Shown piece by piece: positions 1 to 9,400 of a stretch of DNA of 21,923 nt. The notes beneath the pieces are model-generated. The model saw only the letters and a list, made by a program, of their open reading frames with translations. It did no database searches and was not told the DNA's origin. Source of the stretch: Parvularia atlantis. Lineage: Eukaryota > Opisthokonta > Rotosphaerida. Made by a program: the position numbers and the translations under genes. The stretch covers positions 1 to 21,923 of the forward strand of contig CALSCO010002302.1 in assembly GCA_943704415.1 (NCBI GenBank). Reading direction: 5' to 3'. Each line of letters starts with the position of its first letter. The first letter of the stretch is position 1.

Positions 1-280
1 GGGGGCGCCGGCGGAGCGAGCGGCGAGGGCGGCGAGGTGCGCGCGGCGCGAAACAGCGCGCCGTGCGACGAGGGGTGTGCAGTCCGTGCGACCGGCGCCG
101 CCGATTGGCTCGTTCGCGCGTGACGTCGCAGGCGAGGGTAAACATTCGCTCCGACCTGCCGCATTCGACATCGACGCGCCGCCGCAGCCGACGGCGCAGC
201 AGCACGGGGTGGCGCGGCTCTGAGACACGGGCGCGACAACGACAGCGAGCGGAGCAGCGATGGGCAATCGATGGTCGCCA
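1..280. other. Left-edge region with no recognised gene
   Basis: This stretch lies downstream of the Nudix gene stop at 281. Open frames cross it, but they are arginine-rich and low-complexity, as expected by chance at this GC content, and none resembles a family I know. An ATTGG (inverted CCAAT) lies at 104-108 and a TGACGTC palindrome, like a bZIP/CRE site, at 121-127. These could be promoter elements of a gene beyond the left edge, but nothing in the window confirms it. Confidence 0.4.
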
Positions 281-1094
281 TCACAGTGATGCGGTCGGCG
301 CCACAAACACGTGTGCGCGGTCGCTCTCGGACGGCGCGCCGGGCGGGTCGACCTCGAACGCTGGGCGCGCGCCGTAAACGACCGATGCTGCACCGCGCAC
401 GCGCGCGCGTGTGTGTGTCAGTGCGAGCGACTGACGCGCGCGCGTGCGTGTGCAGCCCCTACCTGCGTGGATCAGCACTGACGCGGTCAGGCCCCAGATG
501 CGGAAGCCGTCCCAGTCGAACGAGTGCATGCGGTGCCGCGACCCGCCCCAGTCGATATCGGTCGCGCTGTGCTGCGGCCCCGCGCGCAGGAACAGGTCCA
601 GCGGCACAGTGAAGATCGCGCCGACCTCGGCCGTGTTGGCGTGCGTGGTGAACGGGCTGCGGACGAGCGCCACGACCGGCGTGACGAGGAGCATGTGCTT
701 GGAGATGAACTGGTCCAGGCAGCCGAGCACGTCCAGCGCCCCGCGCTCCAGCCCGATCTCCTCGTGCGCCTCGCGCAGCGCCGTGTCGACGTCGTCAACA
801 TCCGTGAGGTCCTGCTTGCCTGCGCCGACGCGAACGGTCATCGTCACCCGGCGAGCGGGCACGGGCTGCGGCGGGCGCACCGCCGGGCAGCGACACTTCG
901 CCGCCGTGTGCGTTGAGCGTCGCAGCGCGCAGCGTGAGCAGCACCGCCAGGCCTGCTGGCGCATCGCCCTCGTCGGCTACGAGCGGCACGAGCACCGACG
1001 CGCGCCGGCCCTGGAATGCGACGTTGCGGCGGGCCGGGAAGGCGCGCACGCGTCGCCGCGCGTCCTGTGCCACAGTTTTATGACGCTCTGCCAT
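281..1094 (-). CDS. Nudix hydrolase, CoA diphosphatase type (NUDT7/Pcd1-like)
   Basis: Predicted to cleave CoA or CoA esters into 3',5'-ADP and phosphopantetheine. Three exons, 1094-881, 819-463 and 387-281, joined by introns of 61 and 75 nt, give about 225 aa. Before the Nudix box lies the CoA-specific signature (LLTLRAATLNAHGG, about residues 52-65). The box itself starts at about residue 71 (GGKQDL) and ends REAHEEIGL; its GGK is created across the first splice junction, which supports that intron. The second junction gives HAASVVYGARPAFEV, a typical CoA-Nudix ending. The start ATG has a good context (AACATGG) and is the only in-frame ATG. Family members are often peroxisomal, but the C-terminus TASL is not a clear PTS1. 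The gene is head to head with ERV1 and the two start codons overlap. The enzyme subclass is firm; exact substrate and location are inference. Confidence 0.92.
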
Positions 1095-1095
1095 G
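1092..1095. promoter_or_regulatory. Overlapping divergent start codons of Nudix and ERV1 genes
   Basis: The four bases CATG hold the Nudix ATG (1094-1092, minus) and the first possible ERV1 ATG (1093-1095, plus). If both starts are used, the two 5' UTRs must be antisense to the other gene's first exon, and any shared promoter lies inside coding sequence. ERV1 has a second possible start at 1178, which would relax this, so the arrangement is a reading rather than proof. Confidence 0.45.
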
Positions 1096-1890
1096 TTGGA
1101 ACTGCCGATCGACGACTGTCGGAAGCGCGTCTGCAGCGACGTCACGGCGTTCTACGAGCTGGCGGCGGGACGGCGAGATGGCGGCGGTGGCGGCAGTGGC
1201 GGCAGCGGCGGTGGCGAGGCGGGCGGCGGCTCGACGAGCAAGGTGCGCGCGCGTGTGCAGCGCGACCTCTCGTGCTGACACACGTGGGCTGGGCAGGCCG
1301 GCGGCGCGCACGCACCACCGGGGCAGACGGCAGGCGCGGCGAGAGGGGCAGCAGCAGCAGCGGGAGCAGCAAGAGCAGCAGGGGCGACGGCAGGAGCGAC
1401 ACAGGGACGCGCCGGCGCAGCCGCCGCCCTATCCTGCCCGCCCGACGGGCCCGAGCTCGGTGCGCGCATTGCAAGGACGCACGCACACGCGCGCACCAAA
1501 CACCCAGACAGGACGCTCCACGTGGACGTTCCTGCACACGTACGCGGCCTACTACCCGGCCGCGCCCACGCCGCAGCAGCGCCAGGACGCCGAGCAGCTT
1601 GTGGGCGTGCTCGCGCGCTCGTACCCATGCGACTACTGCGCACACCACCTGCGCGACTACCTCGCGCGCCGGCCCGTGCGCGTCGACAACCAGCGCGCGT
1701 TCTCGCAGTGGATGTGCGAGATGGTACGGTGCGGTGTGGCCATCGCGCGCGTCGACGGCTGACGGTCAGTGCGCGGCGCCAGCACAACGACGTCAACGTG
1801 CGCCTCGGCAAGCCCGTGTTTGACTGCAGCCGCGTCGACGAGCGCTGGCTGACCGGCCCGGCCGACGGCCGGTGTGACGGACCACCGTGA
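1093..1890 (+). CDS. ERV1: ERV1/ALR FAD-linked sulfhydryl oxidase
   Basis: Partner of Mia40 in the mitochondrial intermembrane space: it reoxidises the disulfide relay and passes electrons to cytochrome c. Proposed exons 1093-1242, 1334-1459, 1508-1723 and 1783-1890 give about 199 aa. The flavin domain is clear: [16 protein letters not shown], the active-site YPCDYC with CxxC, SQWMCEM, then [20 protein letters not shown] with the last cysteine 16 residues on. The HNDVN joint is restored by splicing 1724-1782. The N-terminal half is uncertain. The 1093 start gives a glycine-rich segment with CRKRVC, which could act as the shuttle cysteine pair. Alternatively the ATG at 1178 opens straight into the second exon's frame and gives an Arg/Ala-rich, acid-poor leader. 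A Gln/Arg-rich linker precedes the catalytic domain. Ends in TGA. Confidence 0.9.
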
Positions 1891-1904
1891 TGTGGCGTGT
1901 TTCC

Positions 1905-1947
1905 ATTGGCCGGCAGATCGCACGTCGCCTTCCTCCGATTGGCCGGC
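1905..1947. promoter_or_regulatory. Two CCAAT-type sites in a 10-bp direct repeat
   Basis: ATTGGCCGGC occurs at 1905-1914 and again at 1938-1947, 33 bp apart, just after the ERV1 stop. ATTGG is the reverse complement of CCAAT, the NF-Y/HAP binding core, and paired CCAAT boxes about three helical turns apart are typical of NF-Y promoters. This suggests a transcript start within roughly 100 bp, although no gene was recognised there. Confidence 0.35.
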
Positions 1948-2423
1948 TCGGGTGCTCCACTCCATCTCAAGCGTTGCTGCTTGCCAGCAGCGCGTGCGTT
2001 GCGCGCCCGTCCGCGCCCGTCCCGAGCGCCTTTTCAGCAGTCGGCGCGTCACAGCGGTGGTAGCTGGCGGTCAGTGCGGGGGGCGCGGTCACGTGCGGAA
2101 CGCAGTCTCGCCGCGTTGCCCGCAAACTTGAACATGACTTTGCTAGCGCCACACGCGCCCTTCAGTTGACCCCGACCTGGGCACGACCCGGGTGCAGTCA
2201 ACGCCGCGCTGCACCGGGGCGCCACAGGTCCTCGTTTCAGTCGCGGCAACAGTTTTCCCAGAAAGGTCTGTTTCCCCTGGCCCGTCGCCCGCCCCTGCCC
2301 ATGACCCCCCGCCCACGAGAGCCGGCAAGGCCGCCGGTCCCCCGCCTGGCGCCGTGCGCTGTGGCACGCCTGCACGAGGCCCGATATGGGCCCTGCCGGC
2401 CGCGCGCGCGACCACGGGGAGCT

Positions 2424-2442
2424 GTTTTTTATTTATTTTTTT
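2424..2442. other. 19-bp pure A/T tract
   Basis: TTTTTT followed by ATTTATTTTTTT stands out sharply in GC-rich sequence. It could be a core promoter element, a nucleosome-free spot or a T-run terminator. The sequence alone does not decide. Confidence 0.5.
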
Positions 2443-2952
2443 GCCGTTTCGTTCGCCCGTGGCGCGCCGCGCCCATTCGCTGGCTCATTTCACACGCGCA
2501 TGCCATGCAGACTGCACCGCCGTGGCGTGGCGCCGCTGCTGTGCGCTGGTGGCGAGGGGGCGAGCGGGCGGGGCGCGCGGGCGGGGAAGTTTCTTGCGCA
2601 CGGACTCGGACGCGTGCTGCATTTGTGCTCTCACATGACGCGGCTCGCCTTTGTGTGTGCCCGCGCGGTCTGCCGTCTCCCGCGCGCGCGCGCGCTTCCG
2701 CGGCCGCACGATTGTGACGCCCGGGCACGTGCCCACCACGGCCGGAAGCGGCGCGGTACCACGAGGCGGTGCGCGGGCCGGGCGATGGCGACGACGGCTG
2801 TGGGGATGCTGCCGCGCGCGCTATCATCGCGAGATACCGTTCGGCCGTGTCTGCGCGTCGCCGCGCTCGCCGCGTGCCGTTGTCGCCGCGTGCCGTGCGC
2901 TGCTGCATCGGGGCTGCACTCGGGACGCCCGCGGACGCCGCGCGTGAAGGGC

Positions 2953-2975
2953 GGGGGGGGGGGGGGGGGGGGGGG
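2953..2975 (+). repeat. Poly-G homopolymer, 23 G
   Basis: An uninterrupted run of 23 G lies about 180 bp upstream of the RING1 start codon. It can fold into a G-quadruplex and its length is likely unstable between cells or in sequencing. A similar 24-G run lies inside a myosin intron at 20841-20864. Confidence 0.9.
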
Positions 2976-3158
2976 ACATGCGTCACGCGATCGTGCTCAT
3001 GCTCCGGGGCGAGTCGCCCTCGCTTCTTTCCGCCCTGGCCGTACCGGCCACTGACCCCGCTCCCTGCCGCCGCGCGCTCGCGTGCCGCGATGTCGCCCCG
3101 GGCACGCCCGCGCACGGTCTGACGTGCGCACGCGCCCCCTCCGTGATAGCGTTTTGCG

Positions 3159-4741
3159 ATGATGGCTGGGGCCGAGATCACCCAGGCCGGCGCGGCAGAG
3201 GACGCGATTGAGGGTGCGCCGGCGCGTCGCGAGCGCTGCGGGAGCGCATCGCCAACACGCGCGCACGTCGGCAGGCCTCACGCCGTACGACATGGCCCGC
3301 CAGCCAATGAAGCGCCTGCCGGACGACACCGAGGTCACCATCCCGATCCGGCTGGTCAACTCGGACTTCCGCTGCCCCGTCTGTCTGGGCATCCTGCACT
3401 CGACACACGCGACGAAAGACGTGCGTGACGCGCGCACGGCACGGCAGCGCGACTGAGCGGCCGACCCCGCCAGTGTCTGCACCGGTTTTGCAACGAGTGT
3501 ATCAGCAAGTCGCTCCGGCTCGGGTGCGGTCCCTCTCACTCTCTCTTTCTTGCGTGCACGCGCGCATGCACAACACGGCTGATCGCCTCGCCTCGCCTGC
3601 AGCAAGAAAGAGTGCCCGTCGTGCCGGTTCAAGTGCCCCTCGCGCCGGTCGCTGCGACCGGATCACAACTTTGACGACTTTATCCGTACCATCTACCCGA
3701 ACCGCGAGAGCCTCGAGGCGAGCGAGGTGCGTTGCGTGACCGCGGCGCGCGCATCGCACGCGTGTGTGCTTAAACGCGCGAGGTCACCAGGCCAAGCTCG
3801 AAGAGCAGATCATGGAGAACAACCGCGCACTGATCGAGGGCTTCGACAAGGGCATGCGACGCCAGGAGCGCAACGCGAAGATGCGCAAGGGGGTGTGTGC
3901 ACCGCTCGCCCAGGCGGCTGCACGTCAGCGGCTCATACCGTGTGCTGCGCAGCGCCCACGGCCGGACGACGACGTCGGCACGAAGCGCAAGGCGCCCGAG
4001 GACGCCTACATGGACCAGGACGCACTGCAGGCGCTGATCGGGCTCACGTGCGCCTGCTGGCGCGACCGGCGCCGCCGCAAGTGGCCTCACGCTCGCCCGC
4101 CGCACAGCAACGCGTCCTCCGAGTGGCCCGCGCGCCAGGCCCTCACGACCTCGTACGAGCCCGCACGCAAGCGGCCGATCATTCCGTCGGTGCGCAACCC
4201 CCTTGCTTGCGCGTGCTGACCGAACGACGGCTCACTGAGCACGCGCCGTTGTACGAGCAGACGATGACCGAGATCGAGTTTGAGCTCGTCAGCCAGCCCA
4301 ACGGCAACGCGCAGCTGCCACAGCTCGAGAAGAAGTACATCAAGACGGCGGCCAACTGCACCAGTGAGCCGGCGCCGCGCGGCACCGCTTTTGCGCTCCC
4401 CGCTCACTCTCTGCCCGTCCACTCCAGTCCAGCACTTGTGCAAGTACATCAGCGTACGGCTCAACACGGGCCACAACGGTGCGCACCAAGGCGTGCACGC
4501 CGCGCGGCCGCTCACGCCCAGCTGCAGCGAGCGACATCCAGATCGTCGTGCCCAAGACGCGCGGGCACATCGGCCTCGCGCCGTACGTCACGCTGCAGTT
4601 CATCCTCGAACACGTGCGTCTTCGCGCGCGCCCGCGCCGTCGCAGCCGTGCACTGATGGCTATACACCGCAGTACTGGAAGGGCGGCCGCGAGCTCGTTC
4701 TCAACTACATGCCGCGCGCGTCCGCCGGCGGCGACGAGTGA
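3159..4741 (+). CDS. RING1: Polycomb-type RING1/RNF2 E3 ubiquitin ligase with RAWUL domain
   Basis: Likely the catalytic RING subunit of a PRC1-like complex that ubiquitylates histone H2A. Ten exons: 3159-3213, 3275-3420, 3474-3523, 3603-3726, 3791-3892, 3953-4189, 4261-4363 (or from 4240), 4428-4478, 4528-4613, 4673-4741; about 340 aa. A C3HC4 RING uses C52, C55, C68, H70, C73, C76, C88 and C91. It is followed by SRRSLRPDHNFD, matching SKRSLRPDPNFD of RING1B, the segment whose Arg touches the nucleosome acidic patch. A basic/acidic helix (AKLEEQIMENN) also matches RING1. The C-terminal RAWUL domain, about 242-335, reads KYIKTAANCT / IQHLCKYISVRL and ends QYWKGGRELVLNYMP-like, as in RING1. 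Every junction restores conserved sequence. A variable middle (about 135-238) is family-typical. Convergent with PEX12, 57 bp apart. H2A activity is inferred from the family. Confidence 0.9.
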
Positions 4742-4798
4742 CGAAGGCGTTAGTGGCGCTGTGGTACGTACAAGGGCCCGTGCAGGCATATGCTCTCT
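4742..4798. terminator. Convergent 3' ends of RING1 and PEX12
   Basis: Only 57 bp separate the two TGA stops of these tail-to-tail genes. Both polyadenylation regions must therefore fit here or run into the other gene's coding strand. No AATAAA-like signal is visible in it. Confidence 0.5.
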
Positions 4799-6348
4799 TC
4801 AGGAGATTTCGCCGTAGATCTTGCGCAGCTGGTCCAGCGACGTGCGCTCGAGCGTGACGGGGCACACGCCGTGCTGCTCCACGTGCGCGAAGATGCACGG
4901 GAAGCAAAAGACGTAGCCGGACGGGATCACGGTCGCGTTCGTTCGCGGCTTGCGGCACAGCGGGCACAGCGTCCGGTCCTCGGGCAGGCCGACGCCGCCA
5001 GCTGCCGGCTGCGATGCCGCGGGCAAGTGTCAACACACGGGGCACAAGCACAGGACGGCACACACCGCCAACGGCGCCGGTGCGGGCGGGATGGGCAGGC
5101 TCGGCGCGAGGCTCGACTTGGCGTACCCGGACGCGTACCACCACTGCAGAAACTTGAAGAAGAAGATGGACATGGGCAGCAGCGTCTGCGCGCGGTGCCG
5201 TGTCACGCGCGCCAGGTGCAGTAGGTGGCGCGCGCGCACCTGCAGACTGCTCAAGAGCATGTGCAACGACAGCAGCACCTGCCGGCGGAACACGTTCACG
5301 GGCGCGCGTCCCGGGTAGCGCGCGTTGATCTCGTTCAGGTACTTTTGAGCCTTCTCCGAGAACAGCCGCTGGCGCGCGCGCCCTTGTTTGCACACTGCTG
5401 CCCCGCAGCGCGCGCACCATGTCTGACAGGCTGAGCCGCCGGATCTCCTGCCGCAGCAGGTGCAGCCAGGGCGAGTAGTACCGCGTCAGCCCGTACAAGT
5501 ACGCAAACTGCGCGAGCGGTGCGAGCGCCGTGAGCGATCGCAGCGCTTCAACAGGCGCGCGCACCTGGTAGCCCAGGACGATCGCACGATACCCGGCCTG
5601 GACGTACGGGTACCAGCGTACAAACTGCGTCGTCAGCGCAGCCCTCAGCCGCTCAGTCCACGGTGCGTCGGGCCGCTCGTCGGCGTCGTCGGCGTGCAGC
5701 CGCGCGAGGCCCTGCAGCGGCGTGGCGTGGCGCTCGTACAGGTCGTCCAGCCTGGCGCGCAGGTACGGCACAAGCACCTGTGCATGGCGCATTCGCGTCT
5801 CAGCGCGCTGTCTGGTGCTGCAGCGCGCGTCACGCGGCGCACGATCGTCGCTAGCGCGGCATAGCGGTCGCCGGGTTGCAGCGGGCGCGACGCCAGCGCC
5901 GTCACTGTGAACGTGCGCTTGAGGCCGTAAAAGTTCTCACCAAACGAGCCGTCTGCAGCGTGTCAGCACAGCGACCGCGCGAGAGGCGCGCGCGCACACA
6001 CGCACCGCACGCGTCGAGGTAGTACTTCTCGATGGCTAACGTTAGCAGCGCGTACAGCTCCTCAAAGCGGTTGTACACGGGCAGGAGCTGCTGCGGGTAA
6101 CGCGGTGCAAGCACCTGCGGCGCGTGCGGGCCGGCCACTCAGCGGCTGTCGCGGGTGCGCAGCTACGCAGTGACGCACGGCGACGACAGTGCGTAGCGCC
6201 GGCTTGACTGTGGCGCGTGGCCGTCAGCCGCGTTGCGGGCACCGCGATGTCGCCGCCACGCACCGAGCGCGATCAGCGTCTCCTCGTCCACCAGCTCGAA
6301 GATGGTCGGGCGCAGCGCGTCAACCGCGCCGAGGCGGGCGAGGAACAT
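4799..6348 (-). CDS. PEX12: Peroxin-12 (PEX12), peroxisomal RING-complex subunit
   Basis: Part of the PEX2-PEX10-PEX12 ubiquitin ligase and retrotranslocation channel that recycles the import receptor PEX5 in the peroxisome membrane. Exons 6348-6264, 6137-6006, 5952-5843, 5777-5418, 5368-5066 and 5008-4799 give 399 aa (human about 359). The Pex2/Pex12 domain shows DALRPTIFELV near the N-terminus, then DGSFGENFYGLKR made across an intron, LVPYLRARLDDLYER, and the hydrophobic FFFKFLQWWYAS. The C-terminal degenerate RING reads TLCPLCRKPRTN, SGYVFCFPCIFAHVEQHGVCPVT. It lacks the full eight ligands, as in all PEX12 proteins, which bind a single zinc. The 126-nt first intron is the longest placed in the window. 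The start is 58 bp after the DHX57 stop on the same strand, so its promoter must be tiny or lie within that gene's last exon. Confidence 0.93.
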
Positions 6349-6405
6349 GGACAGTCCGAGTGAGTGCCGCGGTTCAGGTTGATGACAGGTCGTCGCGGCC
6401 ACACC

Positions 6406-9400
6406 TCACACCTCACTGAGAATCGCGAGCATCGCTTGAGTTACCGCGCTCTCGGCGAGCAGCAGGCCGGCGTCGTCCATCCTGGCCTGCAGCGCGCGGT
6501 CGAGGTGCTGCCGGAGCCGGCGGATGATCACTGGCGGCGAGAGCGGTCAGCGAGGCGCCCCGCGCAGTCGCCGCCGCGCAGTCGCACCCGCAACACGCGC
6601 CGGCGCCTGCACGCGCAGCCAGTCGTCGACCACGAGCACGCCGCGGCGGTGGTCGACCTGCGGGTGCGGGTCCGATGAGCGCCGATCGCGCGGGGCAAGG
6701 GGCCGCGCAGCCACACCGTGAGCGAGCCGCCAAAGAGCAGCACGGGCAGTGCCGGCGCGACACTCGCATCGAGCAGGAAGATCTGCGACGCTCGTCAGCG
6801 GCCGGTCAGTCGAACAAACAGCAGAGCCATCGGCCCCGTGCCGTGCCTTGCTCGACTTGAGCTTGCCGTGGTAGAAGACAAAGCCGCCCGCGTATCGGCT
6901 CTCGTTGAAGACGCACGACGACGGGTGCAGAAACACGCGACCTGCCCCGCGCCCTACGCGTCAGCGCCGCTCGCTCAGTGCAACTGGCCGCGCCCCGCGC
7001 ACCGTCCTGCTCCGTCAGCAGGCGGATCTTGCGCGCCTCCACTGGCCGCTCGATCGTTCCGCCCTCGACCTGCTGGTAGACTGCAGCGGCGCGTGGTCAT
7101 GACCCGCGCACCGCGCACCGCGCTCGCGCAGCACGTACGCGGTCGCGGCATAACCACGCGCGCAAGGCTCGGGTACAGTCCCGCGACGAGCACGGCGCGC
7201 ACGATGCTGACACGGTCGCTGCACGTGTTGAGCCGCGCCTCGTCGCCCGTGCTCGCCCTGACAGCGGTCAGCCGTGCGACCGGCCGGGCTGCACACGCAC
7301 CACCCAGGCAGCAGGCCCGCCGAGCGCAGCGTGTGCACGTACTGTGCGCGCAGGTCCTCGATCGTGTCCAGCACCGCGTGCGACAGGAAGCGCTCGTCGC
7401 AAAATTGCCGCCGCGCCGCGTAGCCGCGCACCACACGCCACGCGACAAAGGCCTCGTGCACCGCCTGTGTGCGGCACCCGTCGTGAGCATACGACCTGTT
7501 AACGCGCGTCGGCCGCACCAGCAGGTCCGACTGCTTGCCTGCGGCGAAGCGCCACTTGCTCTGGTTTGCCTCCCCGCGCCGCTCAAACGGCGCCACGAAA
7601 GGCGACTTGGACGCGAGCGCTGCGGCGATTGTGAGCGCGGGGCTGACGCAACCGAGCACGATGCCTGCGCACGCGTGAGCTGCGCGCACGCACGCGCCGG
7701 TGGGCGACCGCACCGTAGATGAGCATCTTGCCGAGCTGGTAGTTGAGCGGCAGTGCGGCGGTGTGCCGCCCGAGCGCCGTCAGCACGCTGCTATCCAGCC
7801 GCACCAGCTGCACGCGTCGCAGCGTCGCCAGAGCGCTGTGCACGCGGTGCAACGGAGGCGGCGTCGGCAGCGTCGCGAGCACGCTCTCGACATCGCCATC
7901 GATCGTCGCAAGCACCATCAGCACCACCTGCTCGAGTGGGATGCGCGTAATCTCGACCGTCTGGTACGGCTGGAGGCGCTCGAACCACTCGCGCGTGAAC
8001 AAGCGGTAGCAGATGCTGTGTGCGCGCTCGCTGTGAGCAGCATTGGCGCGTCGGCTTCCGCTGCTTGTGAGCGCACCCCTCCTTGACGCGCCCGGCGCGG
8101 CCTTTGCGCTGCTGCGCGTTGGCGCGCGACACCCACGCCGCCGCGAGCGCGCTGGCCTGCGCGGCGTCGTCAAAGGCGAGGTCCTTGTGCAGGCCCGTGT
8201 CGACCACGTGGACAATGTCGTCGCTGCCACGCCATGAACTCAGGCCCGCGCGACCAGGCAAACGCTCTTGCGACGCACATGGTCACGCTCGTTTCGGCAA
8301 TGTTGGTCGACACGACGACCTTGCGGTGTCCCGGCGGTGGCGGCTGGAACACTTGCATCTGCGGCCGCGCAGTCAGTCCGGCGTGCGCTTGCGACCGTGC
8401 GCGCGCACTTGGTCCTCCGCTGTCAGCGAAGAGTGCAGCAGCAGGCCCAGCAGCTTCTGCTCGGTGCTGTCCCAGCGCTTGCGCAGGTGCTCAAGGCAGG
8501 CACTGTCCGCGGCGAGTCAGCCACGGCACGCGTCGGCGTCAAACCCGCACCGAATGTCGCCCAGGCCCGGCAGGAAGATGAGGATGGACTCGGTCGCTGG
8601 TGTTGTGCGTACGATGTGGTTGACGGTGGCGCACACCAGGCCCACGTCGATGGCGAGGCCGGGCGCGTCTGCGGCCGCCTGCCCGGGCATGCTGGCGCAG
8701 CGCGGTCAGTGCAGCCGGCGACCTTGGTGCTCGCAAGGGAACGCACTGCGAGTACTCCGGCCGGCGCATGATGTACGCGACCGTCTGGCACGTGCGCTCG
8801 CTGAAGCCCACGTCGCGGAGGCGCATGATCAACTGTGCCTCGTCGTCTTCGTCGTCGCTATTGGCCGCCGGCGCCGCGGCACTGCCGGAACGTTGTCGTG
8901 AGATCGACTGTCTGCCGTGCACCACCACGCACGGCCGCGCGCGACGCTTGCGGAAGATGGTCGACGGTGTGAAGCCCGTGCGCTCGACAATGTCCTCAAG
9001 GTACAGCTCCTGCGGCGCACGGCGCGTTCAGCCGGCCACCCAGCATGCACGAACACGCGCCGCACCTGCACCGGATAGGTGTACCCGGGGATCTCGAGCA
9101 GCGGCGCGCCCGCAAAGTACCCGCTGAAGAACGCCCCGTTGAGCGACGCTGACATGAGGATGAGGCGCATGTCTGGGCGCCGTCCACTAGCGAGCAGGTT
9201 GCGCAGCAGCGCCATGAGCAGGTCACTCTCGACCGAGCGCTCGTGGATCTGCGCGCACTGTGCGTGAGCGGCGCAACGACGGCGCACGCCACGCCACGTC
9301 GCGCCACCTCGTCCATCACAACGTGCGTCACGCCTGGGAGGGTCGCGTCTGCGCAGCGCGGCGGTGTCGGCCGCGCGGGCTCACGAGCGCGCCCGCGCAC

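Larger units (their letters stand above)
1891..3158. other. 1.27-kb region without a recognised gene
   Basis: This is by far the longest gap in an otherwise packed window. All open frames across it translate to low-complexity Arg/Ala/Pro sequence with no family resemblance, so I call no CDS. It contains two copies of ATTGGCCGGC, a 19-bp pure A/T tract at 2424-2442, and a 23-G run ending just before ACATG at 2976. It could be a long upstream region of the RING1 gene, or could carry a non-coding RNA; the T-rich tract would suit a polymerase III terminator, but I find no matching A or B box. Confidence 0.4.

Noticed and set aside
400-445. CG/GT-rich run as a telomere- or repeat-like element
   Set aside because: It is a short alternating GT/CG stretch inside the second Nudix intron, common in this GC-rich sequence.
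281-964. Single long frame of the Nudix gene as one uninterrupted exon
   Set aside because: It loses the GGK of the Nudix box and runs through sequence lacking family similarity; two introns restore both conserved joints.
2200-2443. Polymerase III RNA gene ending at the T-rich tract
   Set aside because: No convincing A box, B box, or fold resembling tRNA, U6, SRP, 5S or RNase P RNA was found.
4701-5792. 363-aa minus-strand frame as one PEX12 exon
   Set aside because: After about residue 125 it drifts out of the PEX12 frame into Arg/Ala-rich sequence; the intron 5417-5369 returns to the conserved frame.
281-6348. Nudix and PEX12 as a peroxisomal gene cluster
   Set aside because: The two genes are 4 kb apart with unrelated genes between, and the Nudix protein lacks a clear PTS1.
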